In this document: piece by piece, positions 21,501 through 31,304 of the stretch
Layout of the letters: each line of letters starts with the position of its first letter
How positions within the stretch are numbered: the stretch's first letter is position 1
Assembly: GCF_963678635.1 (NCBI RefSeq)
Contig: NC_087067.1
Span: forward strand, 61,118,594 to 61,182,593
DNA: 64,000 nt
DNA from: Symsagittifera roscoffensis
Taxonomy: Eukaryota > Xenacoelomorpha > Acoela > Convolutidae
Reading direction: 5' to 3'
Position numbers and translations under genes: made by a program
The notes under the pieces: generated by a model
What the model was told of the DNA's origin: nothing
Database searches by the model: none
Seen by the model: only the letters and a program-made list of their open reading frames with translations

Positions 21501-23588
21501 ATTTCACTCAAGTAAACCTAAGTTTTTACGTTTCAAAATAAGCTATTGTAAGCTTTTAAGCAACTAATATAAAACTACTCGCTCGCTTTATCCGCTCGAA
21601 AAAAGACGAAAAATTCAAATTTTCAATCCGGTTTTTCTCGACACTGGGAAGATTATTCTTGACACTGTGAATCACGATCAAGAGCTTTAATATGATATAT
21701 CACTCAACCCAGTCCGCTGATTATTTGTGGTTCCTGATTTTGCGTGGAAAACAAGACAATAAACTAAACCACCCCAATACAAAGTTCTTCCACATTTGCA
21801 ATGGTCGAAACAACTCTGTGGTCAAGAAGAAAGGCTTTCCTAGCTACGCTTTAATTGAGTACCCGATTATGCGATGGTTCAAGGCAGAACAGCCTTTTAG
21901 CACAAAAATAATTTAAAAATACTAGAAGTAGAAAAAATGACAACAAAACTCGGTTAAGTTATCCCTTTGTCCAGAGAGAGAAAGGTTTTTTAATGACGCC
22001 TAACTTGAGAAAAAGGAATAAAATTAATAGATAATATTCAAATATTTGCTTCGAAATAAGTTTAAAATGAGCTGTCCGTGTCTTTCAAAATGCCGTCCAC
22101 TAAGTATACGGTCAGTAAAATTAGAGGACACCCCCCGTAGCTATGTCTAACCTAGAACAGAAGAGAGGTTGTAGTCAGGCGGTATACTTAATGCAGTCTG
22201 TGTTGCCCTCGCTTCACTCTTAAACTCCATCATGTTCTCCTCTCTGATTTCATGCAGATTTTGATGTCCGTTATCTGAAACAAAAAATCACTTCAGAGCT
22301 ATTTAAAATCAATTGGGGCAAAGAACTTTTTCATGAAGGCAGTTAAAGACAGCCATTAATCATTAAGACGAACCAAAACAACTAAAATAAAATCCTTGTT
22401 TAATATAATAACATTTTTCTTTCCTTAATAAAACACAGTTGAAAATGAATGGTTGGAACTTTGAGGCCAGGGGCAAAAAGCCGGTAAAAATTTTACAATA
22501 AAAAAGTATTACTCTCACAAAAACTGCAAGCAGATCATTTTACTGACGATGAAATATATTTTTAAATCGGACAATTTAATGACGCAATTATGAAAAAACA
22601 AGATGGTGAACTTACTTTACCCATTGTTTTATTTTCAGTATACTGAAATGAATTAACTATGAATGGTTCAAGAACTCTATATCCAACTACATTAGATTAT
22701 CCAAAAAATATTGACCAAAACACAAAGCATGAAAACTTAATTACCAGTCTTATTCAGCTAAAATTTAAAAATTTTTGCAACTGCTTTTTCGTATCTTGTG
22801 ATTTTAGACTTACTGGAATTATTGAAATCATCAGAATTTCTACTTCTGTCGTGCTTTATGTATGGTGAGAAGTCACTGATAACACTTCCAGTCGAAATTG
22901 GACTGAGTGGCACTTGTCTGAAGAACTCATCAATACTATTTTGACTCCTGTCATCCAACTCCCAATCTGTCCTGCTACGTGACTGGCGCTTTATTTCTTT
23001 TGAGCCAATTTTTATTGGGTTAGCGATAAGTTGAAAGTACGGTGACAAGAAAGCTTTGTTCTCGTCTATTGTGATCTGTAAAAAAAAACACAAATTCGTA
23101 TCAGAAGTACCGAGTTGTACCTCTTATGTTCCGATCACTGTGTTCCGACCACTGAGAGAGCTTAAGAACGTCTTCCGGAATATTTTGTTTTTAAACTTTC
23201 TTCTACGCAAACCAAGAACCCTACATAATCATCAGAATGAGTCGAGTGATAAATTATACTAACGCAATTTCAGACGTCATTCGAATGACATTAAAAAACT
23301 TTCAATATGCTTTCTAAATCTCTTCGTTTATTACCATTAAAGAATGTCGTAACTATAAAAAACGTATCTACATTAGGAAAATAGACCTACATTTGTCTCC
23401 AATGAACCTCCCCCACCAAAGGATGGTGAAAACGCTGAATGTCTCAAACGTTTATCAAAATCTTTATCGAATGGATTCTCAATTTCATATCCAGAAATAG
23501 AACTGCGACTGGACGATGGTGGTGTAGATGTAGAGAAAATTTCTCTGGAGGGCCCTGGAGTCGACATACCTTGCACATCATCAGACAT
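16970..23588 (-). CDS. bora: Bora (protein aurora borealis) homologue, six coding exons
   Basis: Bora is the Aurora A and Plk1 cofactor that licenses mitotic entry. The coding exons in order are 23588-23391, 23075-22814, 22274-22152, 20881-20811, 20369-20042 and 18576-16970. All five introns have GT and AG ends and compatible phases (0, 1, 1, 0, 1), giving about 862 residues. The family signature is spread over exons 1-3: ENPFDKDF then SPSF; ANPIKIGSKEIKRQ then SIDEFFRQVPLSP; and ATQTALSIPPDYNLSSVLG. These match the conserved N-terminal block of metazoan Bora (NPF, INPVEI, IEEFF and QTTLSLPxDFNLxxVLG-like segments). The long last exon is disordered and S/N-rich, with DSG degron-like motifs near residues 478 (DSGFGAGS) and 520 (DSGILHS). 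The start is the first in-frame ATG of exon 1 (MSDDVQG); an upstream start or noncoding exon is possible. It is longer than human Bora. Confidence 0.85.
18577..20041 (-). other. bora intron 5
   Basis: This is a 1465-bp intron. A plus-strand frame at 19493-19855 is open for 120 codons but K/N/S-rich, without recognised motifs or an exon context. Nothing else is supported. Confidence 0.6.
20042..20369 (-). CDS. bora: bora exon 5
   Basis: The acceptor is TTCTTTCTTAG and the donor GTAAGT follows GAAATCG (phase 1). It encodes SKTPSSSSPNKLNLQDYE, RPLLFGYDDHN and ICVSPIMPMGEASGSG, a serine-rich stretch with TP and SP sites. Confidence 0.8.
20811..20881 (-). CDS. bora: bora exon 4 (71 bp)
   Basis: The acceptor TTGTTTCAG follows the 1.3-kb third intron and the donor GTAATT follows CCATCATCG. 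The exon is open in the only frame that joins phase 1 from exon 3 to phase 0 for exon 5 (AHLFTHNSCEYDTEAG and on). The phase fit on both sides is the main evidence, as this region is poorly conserved. Confidence 0.75.
20955..21090. repeat. Telomere-like repeats beside a tRNA-like segment, in bora intron 3
   Basis: Three consecutive CCCTAA units (20984-20999) follow an AT palindrome (TATATATATATA). Read on the minus strand they are TTAGGG. The flank, also on the minus strand, has GGTTGGTGGCTCGAATCCAA, a tRNA T-arm-like segment. This may be a tRNA-derived SINE tail or a repaired break. It is too short to count as an interstitial telomere. Confidence 0.45.
22152..22274 (-). CDS. bora: bora exon 3 (123 bp)
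   Basis: The acceptor is TTTTTTGTTTCAG and the donor GTTAGA follows TTCTAG. It encodes HEIREENMMEFKS followed by the highly diagnostic TQTALSIPPDYNLSSVL segment. Both ends are phase 1. It was found by following the reading phase from exon 2. Confidence 0.85.
22814..23075 (-). CDS. bora: bora exon 2
   Basis: The acceptor is TTTTTTTTTACAG and the donor GTAAGT follows AATTCCA (phase 1). It encodes the NPIKIGSKEIKRQ and IDEFFRQ core motifs and several SP sites suited to proline-directed kinases (PLSPISTG, FSPYIKH). Confidence 0.85.
23391..23588 (-). CDS. bora: bora exon 1
   Basis: The exon starts MSDDVQGMSTPGPSRE and contains the conserved NPF (ENPFDKDF) and a SPSF motif about 19 residues later. 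It ends with GAGACAAAT before the donor GTAGGT, in phase 0. An alternative donor four bases downstream would break the frame with exon 2. Confidence 0.8.
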
Positions 23589-23863
23589 TTCTAAAACTGT
23601 TTCATATTTCAAAACTTAATCCAAAAAACCGACCGCAGCCTAGATAGATCAGAAGTATTTATCGCTTTCCGATATTTGTGATATAAACAGGTGCTTGATA
23701 CAACCTGATGAATAACATACCAAAAATGTAACCTAAATTCATTTTGAAAATATTGGAAACAGATTCTTCTAAAGAATTCAGAAGTAATGCAATATCTCTT
23801 TTCAATACCCCATTTTAATTGACCCCTTTTTTAAATATCTCCTTTCAACCACTTTCGTGTAAT
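23589..23863. other. Short spacer between bora and the LTR element
   Basis: This is AT-rich sequence that must hold the bora 5' untranslated region or promoter if no further upstream exon exists. No TATA box or other core promoter element can be assigned with confidence. Confidence 0.35.
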
Positions 23864-23990
23864 TGTGACATTCGACCAAAATGGACCAAAATGCAGATTC
23901 GACAGATTCGAAATTTTAGCAGCTGACCTTCCGAATTGACGGTTTTAGGAGATTAGCGGCGTTATTGGGACGATTAGTCAAACGGTGAAG
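23864..23990 (+). mobile_element. 5' LTR of copy A, left piece
   Basis: It begins TGTGACATTCGACC and matches the first part of the 3' LTR (44083 onward), then stops after ACGGTGAAG where a transposon starts. With the right piece it totals 912 bp, equal to the 916-bp 3' LTR less a 4-bp indel (CTTC). Confidence 0.85.
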
Positions 23991-24678
23991 CAGGAATGTA
24001 AAATATGGTATGCCAATATTATTGCACACCGAAATTCCATTATTGTTATGGCTCCTGCGCCTCCATAAATTATTGCAATTATGGAAAAATAGGGGTAAAT
24101 ATGGTAAATTCAACAAAACCATTTAACAAAAAGCTGATTTTACTTCGATGTCAATAAACAACCTGTGTCACCAGCATTGGCGAAGAACAGTTCACACATG
24201 TGCTTGTTGGAAACCATGGCAGAAGTCCAACGACAATAAGTACAATGACAACATTCAGCGGCCAGCTAATCGGATTAGTGTATGTTTACTCAGTAAGTAT
24301 GTTTACACAGTAAATACTCAGTAAACAAAACTGCACAGCTCGGTTTCCATAATTAGTATCATAGTAACCGAGGTTACAGTCATGAGTCCCTTCATCATGT
24401 ATTCCAGTCAAAATCCTTGGAATTTTCTAGATATGGAAGTGATAATGATAAAAGAAGATAACAAGTGTTTAAGTCCTTATCACTTAAAATCGATACGGGT
24501 TACGCTTCTTCAATAAGAACACGCAACTCGACACGAGATAATATAATATACAAGTGTTACAAGTAAAAAATTTCGTCGAAAGTTATTTTGTCATTTATTG
24601 TTCCGAGTACGCAAGCGGCGTTCGCAATCTGTATTGCCAGGGAGATTCTCTGTTTTAAAAAGCTGCCTGCTTTGGGTC

Positions 24679-24800
24679 AGGGAGTTCAAACTCAAACTCA
24701 AACAGTCAAACATCAAACTCAAACTATTCCTTTCAAACTCAAACTCAAACTGTAGAAAATATATTATCAAACATCAAACTCAAACTCAAACCCTGCCTGT
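24679..24800 (+). repeat. Left subterminal CAAACTC array of the hAT element
   Basis: About 15 units of CAAACT or CAAACATC sit just inside the left end. The right end (25846-25930) has the same units. These are likely transposase-binding subterminal repeats. Confidence 0.7.
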
Positions 24801-25197
24801 TTTTGTGTAGGATTTTTTCCGTAAGAAAATCGCGCATTATTTTTTAATTCCGTGGATCTTTGACATTCTATTACTATCAGGCATTTCGAATCGGAGTCGA
24901 ATAATCGGTTCGAATAATTATGCTTGGTTTGCTCCCATATGTGGGCTTTTGTGGAGCTGAGGAAGTCGGTATATTAATCAAGAATCTACTTGAACAGTTT
25001 GGCCTTGGAGTAGCTGACGTTCATCTCGCAGATTTCCTAATGAATTGGATGAATACGATTGGACAAAATTATCGAACATCATAAGCATGTTGAAACCATT
25101 TCAGGTAATGACAAAATTTGTTGGTATATTCTTACCATAGAATGAAACATGAATATGTAACATAAAATGTGTGTCAACCAAATTAATGTTTTAGCAG

Positions 25198-25662
25198 TGC
25201 ACTCTACGCCTACAACATGCCGATGCTGATGTAAAAGACGCTAGAAAAACTATTGTGTTCCTTCATCATATGGCAGGCAAAGATGAGGCCGTCGGTTTTG
25301 CGATTGAATCAGTGTTGGGGAAGTGGTTAAACCAGAACAGTGTAGTGAACGCTATTGTTAACGGGCATGGAGAATTTTACGATAAAATGAAATCATTGTC
25401 TGAAATCACACCTATTGCCGATGATCATGATCATGGATATTCTGTACAGCCAACGCTGGATTTTGACGCTTTTAATGTGGATGATGATAAACAATCATTC
25501 GATATAGACGTGGCCATGAAATCGTTCAGACCTACAAGTGCCGACCCAGAGAGGCTTTTCTCTTTGACAAGAATTTCTCGAAACTTTTTGCAAAATCGCA
25601 TGTTGCCCGAAAATCAAGCAAGAAATGCTTTCTTGAATAAAAACTGCTATCTCTTTAACTGA
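25198..25662 (+). pseudogene. hAT transposase C-terminal (dimerisation) fragment
   Basis: An exon-like frame opens after TTTTAG at 25195 and runs to the TGA at 25660. The end carries the hAT dimerisation signature in degenerate form: TSADPERLFS followed by RISRNFLQNRMLPEN (canonical xSAxSERxFS and RNxL). The upstream catalytic domain is missing. A short open stretch at about 24920-25080 (FGLGVADVHLADFL) may be the preceding exon, with an intron at about 25105-25197. Confidence 0.75.
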
Positions 25663-25845
25663 TTTACTTCTGTTACTTGTTAATTGCTACTGTTGCTAAT
25701 TGTTACTGTTAATTGCCAATAAATGGTAGATTTTTGTTGTTTTGGTTTAAATGCAATTTGGTCATTTTCAATAGAATCTACGCAAAAAACGGTGTATGTC
25801 ATGCCAAGGTTAAAGACATGAAAATTGAGTGTCAACATAAAAAAT

Positions 25846-25930
25846 TCAAACTCAAACTCAAACATCATTTCACTGTTTGAGTCAAACTCAAACATCAAAC
25901 TCAAACAGAATTTACTCAAACTCAAACTTT
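25846..25930 (+). repeat. Right subterminal CAAACTC/GTTTGAG array of the hAT element
   Basis: It contains runs of TCAAACTCAAACTC and the inverted GTTTGAGTC near 25876. It pairs with the left array and together they flank the transposase fragment. Confidence 0.7.
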
Positions 25931-28717
25931 AAAATCCAATGTTTGAATTCCCTGCTTTGGGTTCCTCATTGCATATGCTTAGGTTCTTACAAAGCTTGCT
26001 CAAAAAAACTTCTGTGCTGGGGCCGGCCGCGCCCTGAATTTCAAAAGCTAGCGGTTGAAAAAGATATCCATCATTTACAAGATCTTTATGTTTGTCAATT
26101 TTTCGCTCTTCCGCTTCAGCCGCAGCCGTACCAGGGTTACAAACAGACCCGGCATTAATCCTACAAGGAGCTAAGGAGTCTACTACCGTTATATCCCACA
26201 AGAGCTGCTTACCAGCAGTCCATGGAACGAGCGTCAAACCGTCTGGTCGCTTCTGATCGGTCCTGTAGAGGTGTCGTGGTTCTAAAACAGACGGAATGTG
26301 AGTAGAAGATAAACTCTGCTTTATAAGGGCATTCAGGTTTGAATGCCTAGAGAATCTCCCTGCACTTTTGAGGCAGAAAAGACCATGCCAACCATCCTCG
26401 GTAACGTCTTTTCCGCACACGCATATATGCCGTTTGCATATTTTTGAGCCTAATCGAAGTCCTATCGCAATTCTGAGCTGTTGGTTCGACAGTTTTAGCC
26501 TTAAATTTTTGCACGGGATGACGTTCAACCATTGGGAGCCAAATCTATCTTGGAACGCGTTGAATCGTTTTACGTCCGTTGGTTCGAGTCGTAAAATCAA
26601 GTCTGCAGTTTCGCTGTCAAAAATTGGCTCCGTCCAATTTTTTTGGATTTCATTTTCCGGAGCCATTTCAATTTTTTCAAGTTCAAACCACCGTTTAAGC
26701 GCATCATCATAGGTTCCATCCACATGCTCCAAACCAAAGATTTCGCTCAAGGCATCTTTTGCTCCTACTGCTGAGGCTGAGAAAGCGGGTAAAGCGAGTA
26801 GACGAGCGGAAGAAACGCCCAAGCCACCTTTGGCTGCCGGCAAAAACTGGTTATCATCCAATTGCACCTTAGTGACCTTGCATAACGAATATCTTAGTAA
26901 TTTGTCGTAGCGTTCTTTTTGCAAAAAACAAGGACTCGTACGCAAAAAATAAAGGAGTTTTGGCATGCTAAAGCAGTTTTTCAGGAGATAAAAACCATAA
27001 TGGGCGTCTAGTTTGTCAATGATATCAGAGATTTTTTCGAGCTCCCTAATTTTTTCGTCGAGCAATTCTTTTCGGCAAAGCTCGCCGATTGGAGATCCTA
27101 AAATGAGGAGTTCTTTTTTTGTTTTTATTTTTATTTTGGGGCATATTTTTCGAAATTGTGTTAAAATTGACTTATACTGTGTACTAGTTGTCGGTCCCAA
27201 AAAACAAAGTTCACATTTCTCAGTGTTTAAGCTCAGGCCGTAAATTTGTTCCAATTTCAGAATGTTTTTAAGGTCCCGGAGTACTACCTTATAGTCGTCA
27301 GCTAAATTCCCAGATAAGTACCAGATGTTAATTTTCGACTCCAACTGTTTGACTAATGTATGAATTGTTTCCGCAAAAAGGGGTGGGGCTTCAGGATCAC
27401 CTTGCTGAGTTCCGTCTTCTGACATTATGACAGAACTTCCGTAAAAAAGTTAACTAGGTTTACCATACGCGCAATGGATGTAATTATACAATTCGGGGCA
27501 ATTTGAAAAAACGTGATTCAGCATTGTTTCTCTGTTTAAAGAGTTAAAGGCATTCTTAAAATCTAGTTTTAAAAGAACAGTACATTTTGGATTGACGTCG
27601 CGTTCAATTAGGTTTCGAAACGAGTGCGCAGCTATTTCTGCTCCTCGTTTGGTACCGCATCCTACCTGTACGTTTCAGAAAAAATTTTGTCGCTCGGAGA
27701 GGGCCTTGCTTCCAGCGCATTTAGACGCGATACGTCTCAGCGTGTTGCCTATGGCAATCGGTCTCAACCCTCCGTCTATTTTTATGAGGGCGATAAACTT
27801 TGCGCCAAAAAAGAAAGGTCTTAGTGGTTCCGGTATTTTGCCATCTCCAATGAGGTTTATCAGCTTAGTAAGCGATTTCAGAAAGTTAAGTCCTGCACTG
27901 CCATTCGACTTACTAACAAGATCTTCAAAAATTTGAGGAAATATTTTATCAGGACCTGCTGCTGATCCGTTTGGAAAGGACATTATCGCTTTGTATAGGT
28001 CGAAATCGGTTACAAAAAAACTATCCAACTTTTCTGGATTTGGAGCTGCAAATTTGGCTCGCTGCGGGTGCTTAGACAACAATTTTTGATAGTTATCAGT
28101 TGAAAAAGGAGCTATTTTGTCATCCAAAGCAGCAAGCCTTCATCCTCCCTTTACATTTCCTTCATCGAGCTTACTACTTATTAACTTTATTCTCTGCTCG
28201 AGGTCACTCAAAGGCGGGCTTGAAACTTGGAGATGGGGTTTTGGAAGTGACACGTCATTTGCTCGAATTTTTTCATTTATCAAAGAGCTCATGCTTGTGG
28301 TCTGTTTGCGTCCACTTCTTTTCGGTTGCTCCAAAAAAAACAAGAACGACGTTAAAAAAATTAGCCAATTTGTAACATCTTCTACATTGTAGACGATGTC
28401 ATTTATTTTGTCCGACAGACTTTCCGCCAAGGGAACACGCGAGTCTTCTGGTACTCTCTTGAGTACTCGGACATTTGAGATGGCTGTATTAACATAATTG
28501 CTTAGCACTAAATCATTACCTATTGTTGCTTTATTAACAGATTTTACATCAACGCATAAAGGACACTGAAACCATTGGTTTTCTTAGAGTCGCTAAGAGA
28601 AATATTTACACAACTGATATGATACCAACTAGAACAACAATCACATCTAATCCAATTTATCAGTCCTGAAGGTTTTAAGCAATCTTTGCTTGTACACTTT
28701 TTGTTGTTTTTCCTCAT

Positions 28718-29231
28718 CTTGACGCAGCATAAAGGTAAAAAAAAGGATTTTGACTGGACTTTAGGGGACTGAACTAACCCATGATAAGCGGTTAGTGGGA
28801 ATTTTACAAATCAGCAAATAAAAAAAAGTCAACTAAATTAATTTAAAATTTAAAATCGAATTATTAAAATCAATAACAAGGAACAATCTCACCCGAGGTC
28901 AGTAGGTCCAGCGGCGCACCACCAGACTTCTCAAGCCAGTTCCAGTTCCCCACCTCCCCACAGAAAGCCACTTGACAGACCTGTCTCTAAAACCCCTCAG
29001 AGGGCGCTCCACATACAGGCACAAACATCAAACATAACAAATCTATTTAATAAGTTTATCACAACAATAAGGCTAACAACGGTGAAGGGTGGTTTCCATA
29101 ATTGTACAATAATGGGTTGATATGGAGTATTTTTCCCATAAATTATTGCCCTAGTAATATAAGCGCCCTCCAATTATTGTATGGTATGGTAGGCCATAAT
29201 GGCCCTAAACAATTATTGTTTTACATCCCTG
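28718..29231. other. LINE 5' flank and right half of the outer hAT-like element
   Basis: There is no gene. The stretch 28718 to about 29085 is presumably the LINE 5' untranslated region. The final ~145 bases (CCATAATTGTACAATAATGG to TTTTACATCCCTG) form the right half of the outer hAT-like element. Confidence 0.5.
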
Positions 29232-30022
29232 GTGAAGGTCAAGATATTCTGGTATTTTGAAATGTTAAATTTTCGGAGTATGGCGTCATATTACTGAGAA
29301 ACGTCAGAAATGGCCATTTTGGCAGAAAAACCGAAAAACAACACAACAACATTAGTTGCGACGACGATAACAACAAAAAAACTGAGGATCGGAATCAGAG
29401 AAAAACAGAAGTAACAGAGACCGCTCCGAGTTGCAACTATTGTTTCGCTACAATAGTTGCAAGGCCGTTGCGAACAACGGTGAAGGGTGGAAGACAGCCC
29501 TCCGGAAGGAAAGTAGAGGTCTTATTTCCCCGGATTCAAGAATCCGGAGGGGTCTCGGGACTGGAACTTTTATCATCTTATACAAACTTTTAGCTTCCCT
29601 GTAATGTCCCGAGTTGAATTTAATTAACATCTGAATTCATTTTGATAGGATGAGAAGCTAAGAGTTGGGGGAAAGGGTTGATCCATCTTCGATGGAGATG
29701 ATGATTTTTATCTACTGAACAAAAACAATAATAATTCAATAAATAGTAGTAGCCCTGTTTTTAGGAGTGACCTCGTGGTCTGGGGATACTGAGACCCAGC
29801 CATGAGCTCACTATCTCTGCATGTATTTAAGTTAATTTGAGTGCTTTGACCGAAGCCGAAAGCAGTAACGTTTTTGTCGACCCGATGTTAGAAAGACCAC
29901 CAAAAGAACTGGCTTTGGTAGAGACGGTTAAAAGCATGTAAAGCTCTGTTTAGACGTTGGCCAGTCGTCTTAGGACTTAGTTTTATTTTCCGTCGATATG
30001 TATCTTCCGGGCGAATGTTACA
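29232..30022 (+). mobile_element. 5' LTR of copy A, right piece
   Basis: It resumes with GTGAAGGTCAAGATATTCTGG and matches the 3' LTR (44203-44998) with very few differences, ending CGGGCGAATGTTACA. It contains the palindromic CCATCTTCGATGG near 29682, which is conserved in a diverged LTR at 45.8 kb. Promoter elements are not assigned. Confidence 0.85.
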
Positions 30023-31304
30023 TAGATAATTTTATGGCGCTCCTGGCTGTTATTCTTTTTTAACATCATGACCGGCAGAACCGTTGACGAGCACTCCGCG
30101 CCGAGCAGATGCTCACATTAACGCCCTTAATAGGCCTAAACCGCCGGGGCGGAAGGGTAGTTCGAAACGCGGAAGCCTTCCGGATTACCGTGAATAGCTT
30201 TTTAACCTAGTTAAGACCGAAAATTCACGAATCAGGAAAGGTGGGGGGATCGGCCATCCCCTCGTTCCCTGAGAGCTTTGTGACCAAAAACACTTAAAGA
30301 TATATATAAAACCAAACAAAAAAAGTAGTATAGTACCCAAGAAAAACAAAAAACATAAAAAAAAGCCAAAAAAACCAAAAACAGTTTAAAAAAAGTTTAA
30401 AAAATCAGTAGAAATCATCCCCCAGACAAGATGTGATCCGACACTCCCGTTTTTTGTTGATAGATATATTGTTTTTACAGGCATTTATATCAATCAGGAT
30501 CGTTACGATCAATTTTGTGGCCCGTTTGTGAGGCTTGTACTGTAGGGTTGTTTGAGCATTTAAGCACGTTAATGATAAATTGCGCACAATCCGGAAGAGT
30601 CAGCTGATTTGCGCTCATTTCGGAAGGGTAGAAGGGGTCTTTGGGAGAAGACTGATCCGGCAAGCAGTCCAAAGAGCAACAAGAAGGGGCTCAACGACAA
30701 CAACAATCGACTGTTGGGTATCGTTAACAAGTTTTGTATCCCTTTTGGTACAAAAAGTAAGATAGTAATCTGTGGGGGGCTCGACAGTGCTGCACTGTAG
30801 TGACCCTTCACCGAACTGCGAATATCCGAGTTAAGCACCTTAATTCGGATATTAAACAAACCCGGAGGGGTATAGTATTACTACTATTTTTACTTATATA
30901 GCCTATATTAATATTCCTATATCACTTTTCGGTGAAAAACACAGAGAGCAGACTGGTTTTTAGGGTCAAAATAGCGATATTTTGATACCCCCACAAATCG
31001 CGATTTTTTGAGATATCGATATTTTTTGAAACGGAAAAAAGCGCTAAATTAGTGTGTTACATCGTAATTGCACTACTATGATAGATAGAACCGGTTAAGT
31101 TTAGTTCGGAAGTGATTGGAACTATTTTGTTACCGAAAACCGAAGTTTTGCGATTTTTGATAATACGAAACACTATAAAATCTGAAAATTTTTTGAAATT
31201 TTTGAGTTAGAACAGTAAAAATAGTTGTTCGGACAAAGTGAATCTACAAGTTTTAAAACTCGCTACCCGAAAGCCTTCCGTGTTGCAGAGTAATCGAACT
31301 TAAC
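30023..31304 (+). promoter_or_regulatory. 5' leader of copy A with primer-site candidate and conserved hairpin
   Basis: TGGCGCTCCTGG (30035-30046), 12 bases after the LTR, is a candidate tRNA primer-binding site. The same 12-mer lies 11 bases after the second LTR family at 59863. A palindrome GATCG-TTA-CGATC (30498-30510) recurs as GATCG-TTT-CGATC at 60247-60259 in that leader. There is no open frame of note over about 1.28 kb; the N-terminal Gag appears deleted or unrecognisable. Confidence 0.55.

Larger units (their letters stand above)
24678..25954 (+). mobile_element. hAT transposon, 1277 bp, with perfect 8-bp target duplication
   Basis: Terminal inverted repeats are CAGGGAGTTCAAA and its match CAGGGAATTCAAA (12 of 13). 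The target duplication CTTTGGGT lies at 24670-24677 and 25955-25962. It interrupts the LINE endonuclease C-terminus, and removing it restores the LINE frame. Both subterminal regions carry arrays of CAAACTC/AACATCAAA units in opposite orientation. It encodes only the C-terminal part of a transposase, so it is an internally deleted or decayed copy. Confidence 0.92.
24557..28717 (-). pseudogene. LINE with PHD-like finger, RT and restriction-like endonuclease
   Basis: Starting at the ATG at 28717, the protein opens with a PHD-like zinc finger (CTSKDC, then IRCDCCSSWYHISC). A frameshift near 28573 follows, then a linker (28508-28140). RT comes next: GSAAGPDKIFPQIFEDL, a motif A LLKLDFKNAFNSLNR in a frame broken by a stop near 27450, and GTQQGDP. 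The catalytic YLDD box reads YLSG, so RT is dead. The C-terminus is a restriction-like endonuclease: CVCGKDVTEDGWHGLFC zinc knuckle, then RPDG and WDITVVD. The last 40 codons (SFLKQRISLAIQIANAACVL) lie beyond the hAT insertion at 24678-25954 and resume in frame, ending at the stop at 24557. Total about 950 residues. Confidence 0.85.
23991..29231. mobile_element. hAT-like DNA transposon inserted in the LTR (host of further insertions)
   Basis: The ends are CAGGAATGTAAAA at the left and its inverted match TTTTACATCCCTG at the right, a CAGGG-type terminal repeat as in hAT elements. GTGAAG flanks both sides (23985-23990 and 29232-29237) and is single in the uninterrupted 3' LTR region, so it is the target duplication (6 bp). 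Only about 100-150 bp at each end look like the element itself, with CCATAAATTATTGC shared by both halves; the middle is occupied by a LINE. It is most likely a short non-autonomous element (MITE) split by the LINE. Confidence 0.65.
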
